This document shows, piece by piece, positions 48,739 through 57,078 of a DNA stretch of 64,000 bases; within the stretch, counting starts at the first letter, position 1; each line of letters starts with the position of its first letter. The translations under genes and the position numbers were made by a program. The notes under the pieces were generated by a model. It ran no database searches and was not told the origin of the DNA. It saw only the letters and a list, made by a program, of their open reading frames with translations. The stretch is from the NCBI GenBank assembly GCA_016222825.1, contig JACRQF010000016.1, positions 186,001 to 250,000 of the forward strand, read 5' to 3'. This DNA is from Verrucomicrobiota bacterium. GTDB taxonomy: Bacteria; Verrucomicrobiota; Verrucomicrobiia; CAIQCK01.

Positions 48739-50703
48739 TCAGTGCCGCCCTCCTCTCACAAGTGCCAGCGGCCGTTGCGGCCGTTTGGCGGCGGCGGTTT
48801 CCTTGGTCGGGCTGACGCCGAAGAGATGCGCGTAAATTTTACCCGCGACCGGCGCGGCCACCTGGCCGCCGCTGTCGCCGTCTTCGAGCATGATGGCGAG
48901 CGCGTATTTCGGGTTCTGGTAGGGCGCAAAGCTGACGAACCACGCGCGATGGCCAGTAATGTTGGCCTGCGCGTCCATTACCTGCGCGGTGCCGGTCTTG
49001 CCGGCGATTTCGACGCCGGGGATGCCGGCTTTCTTGCCGGTGCCGTCCGCGTCCTGCACAACGCCGCGCATGGCCTGGCGGACCAGCTCCATCAACTGCG
49101 GCCGCACGGTGAGCCGGCCAAGTTCGCGCGGGGGAAACTCCTCAACCGCCGTCCCGATCCCGCCGTCGCGGTTCTGCTGATGAATGCTCTTGACCAGCCG
49201 CGGCGCGATCACGGTGCCGCCGTTGGCGATGGCGGCGGTGACGCACGCCATCTGCAAGGGCGTCGCATCCACCTCGCCCTGGCCGATGGCGATGTTGGCG
49301 GTCTCGGCGGGCCGGTGGCGGCGCATCATGTCCGGCAGATGGCCGCGCGCCTCGCGCGGCAGCGGAATGCCCGTCCGCTCGCCCAAGTGCAACTGCTTGG
49401 CCATCGCCACGATCGCCCCCATGCCGATGTCCATGCCGTGCTCGTAAAAGAAGATGTTGCACGAGTGGACGATGGACGAGCGCAGGTTCACCGCGCCGTG
49501 CTGGCCGCCCTTGGACTTGATCCAGCATTTCTTTAACTGGCCTGCCACCTTCACCTCGCCGCTGCAAAACGCGGCGGAGCCGGGCGCGAGTTTGCCGCTG
49601 TCAAGGCCGGCGAGCGCGACAACAAGCTTGAACGTGGAGCCGGGCGCGTATTGCTCGCTGACAGCGCGGTTGGCCAGCGGCTTGGACGGGTCTTTCAACA
49701 GCGCGTCCATTTCTTGCGGGTGGATGCGCGGGATGAACTTGTTCGGGTCGAAAGTGGGATTGGAGGCCAGCGCGAGCACGTCGCCGTTGTTGGGGTCCAT
49801 CACGACCGCCGCGCCGATATGCTCGCCCAGCGCCTGTTCGGCCGCCTGCTGGCAACGCGCGTCGAGCGACAACACGAGGTCGTGACCGGGCTGTGGCGGC
49901 TGCACGCCCAGCTCGCGCTCCTTGTAGCCGCGCGCGTTGATGAGGATGGTCCGGGAGCCGGTCCGTCCGCGCAGTTCGCGGTCGAACTTCATCTCCAGCC
50001 CGCTGACGCCGCGCACCTCGGCTTGCGTGAACGTCGGCAGGCTTTGGTCCAGCTCCAGCGTCGGTTTGCTGCGGGTGACGTAGCCGAGCGAGTGCGCCGC
50101 GAGCGGATAGGTCTGGTCGCCCGCCTTGAAACCGTAGCGGCGGACTGCATTGACCTCGATGGCCATGCCGGTGGGCAGCGGCGAGTGCTCGTTGGCGATG
50201 GCGACGGCGCCTTCGTTCAGGTCGGGGAAGAGAATGAGCGGCAACGGGCGCAGTTCCGCGGCGTGGACGCGGATGGCGCGGTCGTCAAACTGCGGCTTCT
50301 GGCCGATGAGCCGGCCGAAGGTGTTGGCTTTCTCGCGGACAAGCTCGACGAGAATCTGGTCGCGACGGCCGGGCTCGAGACGTTTGCCGTGGCGTCGGAT
50401 TTCCTGGCGCACGCGCTCGTGCCACTCGTCGGAAAGTTCTTCGAGGTAGATCACCGCGTCGAAACTCGGCCGGCTGTCGGCGAGACAGATGCCGTTGCGG
50501 TCGTAGATCAGGCCGCGCACGGCGGGGATTTCGACGAGCCGCTGGCTCTGCCGCTCCTGGCTCGCGCCGAACTGGGCGCTCCGCACAACCTGAATCTGGA
50601 AAAGTTGCGTGGCGAGCAGGAACAAGCTGGCGACCATGACCAAGCCAATCAGCATCAACCGCCCTTCCTCGCGGCGGAAAATTTCGCGCCAGAGCCGCCG
50701 CAT
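48739..50703 (-). CDS. mrdA: Penicillin-binding protein 2 (elongation transpeptidase)
   Basis: A 654-residue class B PBP. One N-terminal TM helix (about 15-37), a dimerisation/pedestal domain, then the transpeptidase: Ser motif SxxK in 'YAPGSTFKLVVALAG', SxN-type motif in 'IVHSCNIFFYEHG', and KTG in 'EIAGKTGTAQVMD'. It crosslinks peptidoglycan during lateral growth together with RodA. The start codon directly abuts the mreD stop. Confidence 0.96.
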   Translation of the reverse strand: MRRLWREIFRREEGRLMLIGLVMVASLFLLATQLFQIQVVRSAQFGASQERQSQRLVEIPAVRGLIYDRNGICLADSRPSFDAVIYLEELSDEWHERVRQEIRRHGKRLEPGRRDQILVELVREKANTFGRLIGQKPQFDDRAIRVHAAELRPLPLILFPDLNEGAVAIANEHSPLPTGMAIEVNAVRRYGFKAGDQTYPLAAHSLGYVTRSKPTLELDQSLPTFTQAEVRGVSGLEMKFDRELRGRTGSRTILINARGYKERELGVQPPQPGHDLVLSLDARCQQAAEQALGEHIGAAVVMDPNNGDVLALASNPTFDPNKFIPRIHPQEMDALLKDPSKPLANRAVSEQYAPGSTFKLVVALAGLDSGKLAPGSAAFCSGEVKVAGQLKKCWIKSKGGQHGAVNLRSSIVHSCNIFFYEHGMDIGMGAIVAMAKQLHLGERTGIPLPREARGHLPDMMRRHRPAETANIAIGQGEVDATPLQMACVTAAIANGGTVIAPRLVKSIHQQNRDGGIGTAVEEFPPRELGRLTVRPQLMELVRQAMRGVVQDADGTGKKAGIPGVEIAGKTGTAQVMDAQANITGHRAWFVSFAPYQNPKYALAIMLEDGDSGGQVAAPVAGKIYAHLFGVSPTKETAAAKRPQRPLALVRGGRH

Positions 50704-51219
50704 TTAGAAGACCTCCACTTCTTTTGCGCCCGGCCATTGCCCGGTCCAGCGCGCCGCACCCTTGAACAACCAGAGCAGCGGCGGCGTGCCGAGCGCGGCC
50801 AGCAACGCGATGAGCGCCATCTTCGCGGCGATCCCGAACTCGAAAGGCAGCGGCGTCGCGCCGAGGCCGAGCAGCAGCCACGTCCAGACCGAGAGCGCAA
50901 GCGAGGTTGCTCCGCCGAGCGCGAGTTGCAGGAGGATGTTGTCGCGGTAAAGGACACGCTGGAAATGGCTGATGACAGCGGCGGCCACAGCCAGTGGCGC
51001 AACGCTCAGTCCAAGCGCCTGGAAAGAAAGCGCGTCGAGCAGCACGCCGCAGGCGACGGCGGCGAAGAGCGCGCGGTTCCAGGACGCAAACAGCGCCGCA
51101 AAGACCACCACCGCCGGCGTCAGGTCGAGCTTCACACCAGCGACGTTGACGACGGCGGCCAGCGCGCACTGGAGCGCCATCGCCAACACCACCGCTGCCA
51201 ATAGGAATGTCTTCGTCAT
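50704..51219 (-). CDS. mreD: Rod shape-determining protein MreD
   Basis: A 171-residue membrane protein with about five helices and weak sequence conservation, identified mainly by position between mreC and PBP2. 'RNILLQLALGG'-like loops and 'NRALFAAVACGVLLDALSFQ' fit MreD. It is one base from the mreC stop. Confidence 0.85.
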   Translation of the reverse strand: MTKTFLLAAVVLAMALQCALAAVVNVAGVKLDLTPAVVVFAALFASWNRALFAAVACGVLLDALSFQALGLSVAPLAVAAAVISHFQRVLYRDNILLQLALGGATSLALSVWTWLLLGLGATPLPFEFGIAAKMALIALLAALGTPPLLWLFKGAARWTGQWPGAKEVEVF

Positions 51220-51220
51220 G

Positions 51221-52027
51221 TCACCGGCAAATCACAAACACTTCTTCGAGCCGGTTCAGGTCCACCGCGGGCTTGATCCGCGCGCTCTTGTAAAGGCCCG
51301 ACTCGTTGAGCGCGGCGGGTTCCAGCGTGCCGATGCGGATGCCCTTCGGAAAAACCCCGCCGAGGCCGCTGGTGATGACCGTGTATTTCGCAAACACCTT
51401 CGCGTCGCGCCCGATGAAATCCATGCGGCAACCCGGCTCGCCGCCCAGGCCCTCGAACACACCCTCGACGATGCCCGGGCTGCGCGTCTCCTGCACCAGC
51501 GCGCTCACCTTGCAGTTCGGGTCCACGATAAGCTGCACGCGGGATGTGCCGCCCGTGACGGCGACGGTCTTGCCAACAAGACCGGCGGTGGTCACGACCG
51601 CGCAATTTTCCGTGACGCCATCGCTGGAGCCGATGTCGAGGATGATCGTCTTCCACCAGTTGGACGGGTCGCGGCCGGTAATGCGCGCGGGCTTCAGGCG
51701 CGGGCCGACGGCCTGACGGAATCCCGCCATGTCGCGGAGGCGGCGGTTCTCGTCCTCCAGTTCCGTCAACCGCAGCCGTTCCTGCATCTGGAGCGCGAGC
51801 TGTTCGCGGAGCTGGTGGTTCTGTTGGAGCAGAGCCGTGCGGGATTGCACTTCCTGCCGGGAGGCGTCCCACCAGCGTTGGAAGGCCGTGCTCATCGAGA
51901 GCACGGGGGAGAAAAGCTGCGTGACCAGTGACCTCAGTCTCAGCGACGGCCCCGCGGGCAGCGCAAAGTAAAGCACCAGGCTCAGAATAATCGTGCCGAG
52001 CAACGCCAAATAGCTTCGTCGTAACAT
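51221..52027 (-). CDS. mreC: Rod shape-determining protein MreC
   Basis: A 268-residue protein: one TM helix (about 5-25), a coiled coil (about 60-100; 'LTELEDENRRLRDMAGFRQA'), then the beta-barrel domain with 'ARITGRDPSNWWKTIILDIG', 'GLVGKTVAVTGGTSRVQLIV' and 'KVFAKYTVITSGLGGVFPKG', all typical of MreC. It bridges MreB and the periplasmic synthases. Confidence 0.95.
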   Translation of the reverse strand: MLRRSYLALLGTIILSLVLYFALPAGPSLRLRSLVTQLFSPVLSMSTAFQRWWDASRQEVQSRTALLQQNHQLREQLALQMQERLRLTELEDENRRLRDMAGFRQAVGPRLKPARITGRDPSNWWKTIILDIGSSDGVTENCAVVTTAGLVGKTVAVTGGTSRVQLIVDPNCKVSALVQETRSPGIVEGVFEGLGGEPGCRMDFIGRDAKVFAKYTVITSGLGGVFPKGIRIGTLEPAALNESGLYKSARIKPAVDLNRLEEVFVICR

Positions 52028-52108
52028 GCCTTCTCAGGCGGGGACTCTCGCGTCCCTTCGGCGGGCGATAGAATACAACATGGGGCGGCAGGACCGGCGC
52101 GACGCCGG

Positions 52109-53158
<1,050 letters not shown>

Positions 53159-53316
53159 TTAGCGACTACCTGATCTCTCTCTAATCTAATCCACTTCTAT
53201 TCCTGCTGGCGACGCTGCCACACGGCACACGCCGGCCAACATACGGCCATCTTATGTAGGGGTAACTCCCGCGCACGTCAAGGAGATATGCCGTTGCCGC
53301 GCCGAAAGAAATGACT

Positions 53317-54153
53317 TCAGGGAGTGTTCGCCGCCGGCGGCCGGGGTGCCCGCCGGCTCAGGCTCTCGCCGCCCACGACCCTCACCGCCCCATCCGCCAA
53401 CCGCTTCAGTTCCGGAATGCTGTTGTAGTTCGACAACGACTCCCGTCTCAGCACGACGCCCTTCGGCGAGACGACGGAATGGACGAACTGCCGCGGTTGC
53501 GCCTGTTGCAGCACGTGAAAGTTGCCCTCCTTGTCCGTTTCCGCCGCCGGCGCGCTGAACGTCACCCATTCGCCCAGTGGAATGACGCCGTAGATGTTAT
53601 CGCCGCTCTGGTCCTCCACACGCGCGTATAGCCAGACCTGCCTTCCCAGCAGCACCTCGATGAGCGAGTAGTTGCGCAGCCCCTCCTTGCCCGATTCATC
53701 CTTGAACCCTGCGGGCTTGCTCAGCATCTGCCGGCCGGCCACCACATCAACGGTGCATTCGCGGGACGCGAACGACCCGCCAAGATTGCCCGCTCTCACA
53801 AGCGCGCGGACGCGGTATTTGCCCGGCGCGCGGATCTGGTAGTAAGCAACGAGGTTCGCCGCCTTGGCGCCGGCCTGCCCCGGCCCCAACGTCATCGTGC
53901 CCGCCAGAAAACCCGGGCCAACCATGCCGATGCGCTCGCCCGTGCTGCGGGTGATCTCGAACCGAAGCCACGGCGTGGATTCCTGGTCCGCCAGTTGGAT
54001 CTGGCCCGCGCTGTAGTTGTGGACATCCACCGTCGCGACCATCGGCTCGTAAAGCAGATACCGCTCCCGCTCCAGGTCCAGGCGCACGTTGACTTGCGCC
54101 CACGCCGGAAGGGCGAGAAAAATAGCGGTGGCAATGACGGCCGGTCGAATCAT
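53317..54153 (-). CDS. Secreted hypothetical protein, beta-rich
   Basis: A 278-residue protein with a signal peptide (MIRPAVIATAIFLALPAWAQ). Mature part: 'RYLLYEPMVATVDVHNYSAG', 'TPWLRFEITRSTGERIG', 'GKYRVRALVRAGNLGGSFAS' suggest one or two immunoglobulin-like sandwiches that sense or bind extracellular ligands, followed by 'HSVVSPKGVVLRRESLSNYN'. Similar secreted proteins are common in Verrucomicrobia next to mreB; the function is unknown. It is divergent from pyrF. Confidence 0.72.
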   Translation of the reverse strand: MIRPAVIATAIFLALPAWAQVNVRLDLERERYLLYEPMVATVDVHNYSAGQIQLADQESTPWLRFEITRSTGERIGMVGPGFLAGTMTLGPGQAGAKAANLVAYYQIRAPGKYRVRALVRAGNLGGSFASRECTVDVVAGRQMLSKPAGFKDESGKEGLRNYSLIEVLLGRQVWLYARVEDQSGDNIYGVIPLGEWVTFSAPAAETDKEGNFHVLQQAQPRQFVHSVVSPKGVVLRRESLSNYNSIPELKRLADGAVRVVGGESLSRRAPRPPAANTP

Positions 54154-54213
54154 GCGCGCACGCTATCACGCGCCCGCTTGCATCAGCAAACGATTTCTCC
54201 TAACCTCGCCGCC

Positions 54214-54882
54214 ATGCCCACAGAACTCATCGTCGCCGTGGATGTGCCCGATCTCGCGCAAGCCAGCCGCGTCCTCGACCGGCTCGCCGACAGCGTCCGC
54301 TGGTTCAAGGTCGGCCTCCAACTCTTCACCGCCGCCGGCCCCGCCGTCCTCCGCGAGATTCGTTCGCGCGGCGGCAAAGTCTTCCTCGACCTGAAGTTCC
54401 ACGACATCCCCAACACCGTCGCCGGCGCGGCTGAATCCGCCGCCGCCCTCGGCGTCGAGATGTTCAACGTCCACGCCTCCGGCGGCGAGGCCATGATGCG
54501 CGCGGCGATGGAAGGCGGTGCCAAGGCCCCCGGCGCGCGCCCGCTCGTCATTGCCGTCACCATCCTCACCAGCCAGCCCGCCACCGAAGCCGACGTGTTG
54601 AAACTGGCGCGCTCGGCCAAGACCAGCGGACTCGACGGCGTCGTCTGCTCCGCCCGCGAAGCCGTCGCTCTCAAGCGCGAACTCGGCGCGGACTTCAAGC
54701 TCGTCTGCCCCGGCATCCGTCCCGCGTGGAGCGAGAAAGGCGACCAGAACCGCATCGTCACCCCGTGCGACGCCGTCAAAGCCGGCGCCGACTACATCGT
54801 CGTCGGCCGCCCCATCCTCGCCGCGCCCAATCCCGCCGAAGCTGCCAAGCGTGTCATCGAGGAGATGAAGACCGGAAGCTGA
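54214..54882 (+). CDS. pyrF: Orotidine 5'-phosphate decarboxylase
   Basis: A 222-residue TIM-barrel enzyme catalysing the last step of UMP synthesis. The signature with the catalytic Lys-Asp network is 'KVFLDLKFHDIPNTV' (about residues 53-67), and 'KAGADYIVVGRPILAAPNPA' is the phosphate-binding end. ATG 54214 is chosen; the upstream frame overlaps the divergent gene. Confidence 0.97.
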   Translation: MPTELIVAVDVPDLAQASRVLDRLADSVRWFKVGLQLFTAAGPAVLREIRSRGGKVFLDLKFHDIPNTVAGAAESAAALGVEMFNVHASGGEAMMRAAMEGGAKAPGARPLVIAVTILTSQPATEADVLKLARSAKTSGLDGVVCSAREAVALKRELGADFKLVCPGIRPAWSEKGDQNRIVTPCDAVKAGADYIVVGRPILAAPNPAEAAKRVIEEMKTGS

Positions 54883-54901
54883 ATCCGCCTCGCGGCTCGT
54901 G

Positions 54902-56023
54902 TTACGGCTGCGGGAACCGCTTGTTGATGAAACGGCCGTTTTTCTGGATAAGCTCGCCGTCGCCGTAAATCTCGCCGCCTTTGCGGAGATCGCAGACCAT
55001 GTCCCAGTGGAGGCCGCTGCGGTTCTTGTTGCCGGTTTCGGGATAGCCCGCGCCGAGGGCGAGATGGATCGTGCCGCCAATCTTTTCGTCGAAAAGCGTG
55101 TTCTTCGTGTAGCGCTCGACGTTGTAGTTGGTTCCAAACGCGGCCTCGCCGAGGTAGCAGGAGCCTTTGTCCATCGCGACCATCGCGCGGAGAAACTCCT
55201 GCCCCTTGTCGGCCTCGGCCCTGACGACCTTGCCGCGCTCGAACGTGAGCCGGACGCCGTTGACTTCGCGGCCGTTGTGAACAGCGGGGAAGCTGAACTT
55301 TACATGCCCCTCGACGGTCTCCTCGACCGGGCCGGTGAAGACCTCGCCGTCGGGGAAGTTCAACTGGCCGTCGCAGTTGATCCATTTGCGGCCCTTGACG
55401 GAGAACGTGAGATCGGTGTCCTCGGCGACAATACGAATCTGGCGGCGGCGGTTCAGGAAATCTGTGAGCACCTGCTGCTGCTTGGAAATGCGTTTCCATG
55501 CTTGGATCGGGTTCGGGTCGTCGAGGTGGCCGGCGCCAAAGACGAACTCCTCGTATTCTTCAAGCGACATCTCGGCGTCCTGGGCGCTGGCGTTGCAGGG
55601 CCATTGCGTGCCGCACCAACGGAGCTTGCCGGCGGCGGCGCGGTCCATGAAGACCTGCCGGATTGGCTTGCGGGCCGAGGACACCAGCGCAAGACGCTTG
55701 GGATCCACATTGCTGAGGCCCTTGGTGTTCTGGCCAGCCCAGATGCCGATGGAGGCGTCAATCGTGCGGACCTTCTGGAGCGCGAGCGGCGAGAGCCACT
55801 GCAACTGTTCCTTGCTCGCCTCCGCGTGAAAAATCTCCGAGAGACTGTCGAGTGTGATATCGCAAACAACAAACGCGCCGCGCCGAATGGCCGCGCGGTA
55901 ACAAGCCGCGATCAACGGTGCTGCAACGACCTCGCCGTTGATGGCGACGACGTCGCGAGGTTTGAGTTTGACAGAATAATCAACGAGCAGGTTGGCGAGC
56001 TTTTCGACGCGCGGGTCTTTCAT
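54902..56023 (-). CDS. M29 family aminopeptidase (AmpS/PepS-like)
   Basis: A 373-residue protein; ATG 56023 (MKDPRVEKLANLLVDYSVKL) is the natural start. Metal-binding region: 'GKVVRAEADKGQEFLRAM', 'GSCYLGEAAFGTN' and 'GGTIHLALGAGYPETG' with 'SGLHWDMVCDL', carrying the Glu, His and Asp ligands of the family. Cytoplasmic, co-catalytic metal aminopeptidase with broad specificity. It is convergent with pyrF (19 bases). Confidence 0.92.
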   Translation of the reverse strand: MKDPRVEKLANLLVDYSVKLKPRDVVAINGEVVAAPLIAACYRAAIRRGAFVVCDITLDSLSEIFHAEASKEQLQWLSPLALQKVRTIDASIGIWAGQNTKGLSNVDPKRLALVSSARKPIRQVFMDRAAAGKLRWCGTQWPCNASAQDAEMSLEEYEEFVFGAGHLDDPNPIQAWKRISKQQQVLTDFLNRRRQIRIVAEDTDLTFSVKGRKWINCDGQLNFPDGEVFTGPVEETVEGHVKFSFPAVHNGREVNGVRLTFERGKVVRAEADKGQEFLRAMVAMDKGSCYLGEAAFGTNYNVERYTKNTLFDEKIGGTIHLALGAGYPETGNKNRSGLHWDMVCDLRKGGEIYGDGELIQKNGRFINKRFPQP

Positions 56024-56097
56024 AGTGTCTGTAGTTGGGTTGTTTCGTTGGCGACATTGTAACCACACCTTCTCCCTTGGCGAACACAAACGCTGCC

Positions 56098-56282
56098 CGC
56101 AGTCCCCGACGTAAGTCGGGGGAATTCTTTGCGAAGACCGCTTCTCCTGCGCCCCTCCGCCTCGTTACCTCGGCGGCTACGCCGCTTGTTTCCTCGTAGC
56201 CCCCGACGTAAGTCGGGGGTCTTCTTGCGAAAACCGCTTCTCCTGCGCGCAAGCCCACCGCCTCCTCACGTCGGCGGCTACG
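56098..56282. repeat. REP-rich direct repeat, family B (left copy)
   Basis: About 185 bases containing two CCCCGACGTAAGTCGGGG palindromes, each followed by TTCTTGCGAA-like sequence and ACCGCTTCTCCTGCG, and ending with 'cctcacgtcggcggctac'. It recurs with few changes, in the same orientation, at 56904-57078. Together the copies flank the RAYT gene. Confidence 0.85.
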
Positions 56283-56286
56283 ACGG

Positions 56287-56844
56287 CTACTTCGCAGCGG
56301 CCTCGTCTCCACGCTCCTGCCAATAGATCTTCCAAAACAACTCCCAGAAACCATCCGCCAGTGGATGCAATGTCGGATACCCCGGCACGATGGCACCGCT
56401 GTAAAACCAGTCGTTCTCTCGCGCGGCCAACCCGGCTCGCACTGGATTCGCCAGCACGTAATAACAAGTCTTCGCAAAAGCATCGCGCTGCCGTTCTTCA
56501 TCGCGCAAGACATGGTCATGCGCCTGATGTTGCCAATGGCGATCATTGCCCAACACCGGCTCCAATTGAGTCCGAAGGAACTTTACCGCGTTGAGTTGGT
56601 CCGAGTCGCGCCTCATTCCCATCCAGACAAAGTGCAGATGATCGGGCATCAAACAATACACCGGGCAGAACAATCCTTCGCGTGCCGCCGCGTGCAGCAG
56701 CATCTCCCGGAACTTGGCATGGAACGCCGGGGTCAACCAGCCGCGGGAGCGTTCTTCGAGCGTGAGAGTCCAGAAGACGACAGCATGGCCTTGGTAGCGG
56801 TGGCGTTCAAGTCGTGGGAGTTTGCCTTTGTGAGGCGCAGTCAT
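56287..56844 (-). CDS. REP-associated tyrosine transposase (RAYT, Y1_Tnp)
   Basis: A 185-residue protein; ATG 56844 (MTAPHKGKLPRLERHRYQGH) is chosen because the upstream frame only translates the flanking repeat. HxH is 'CLMPDHLHFVW' (His69, His71), and the catalytic tyrosine is in 'CYYVLANPVRAGL' (about 128-129). It is diverged from the RAYT at 22649-23185 and is associated with a different repeat family (B). No internal insertion. Its 3' end abuts the left direct repeat. Confidence 0.88.
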   Translation of the reverse strand: MTAPHKGKLPRLERHRYQGHAVVFWTLTLEERSRGWLTPAFHAKFREMLLHAAAREGLFCPVYCLMPDHLHFVWMGMRRDSDQLNAVKFLRTQLEPVLGNDRHWQHQAHDHVLRDEERQRDAFAKTCYYVLANPVRAGLAARENDWFYSGAIVPGYPTLHPLADGFWELFWKIYWQERGDEAAAK

Positions 56845-56903
56845 GGCGGCTGTATTAGTAGCCGGACGAACTGACTTCAAGCCTGAACTCCGTCGTATTT
56901 CCT

Positions 56904-57078
56904 CGTAGCCCCCGACGTAAGTCGGGGGTCTTCTTGCGAAGACCGCTTCTCCTGCGCCCCTCCGCCTCGTTACCTCGACGGCTACGCTGCTTGTTTCCTC
57001 GTAGCCCCCGACGTAAGTCGGGGGTCTTCTTGCGAAAACTGCTTCTCCTATGCGCAAGCCCACCGCCTCCTCACCTCG
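56904..57078. repeat. REP-rich direct repeat, family B (right copy)
   Basis: A same-orientation copy of 56098-56282 with about ten substitutions. It overlaps the last codons of the neighbouring kinase gene (stop at 57071-57073), whose tail 'GRKKQQPR' is therefore repeat-encoded. Confidence 0.85.

Noticed and set aside
56287-57063. 258-residue start for the RAYT gene
   Set aside because: The extra N-terminus ('RRPPTYVGGYEE' twice) is translation of the flanking repeat, not protein.
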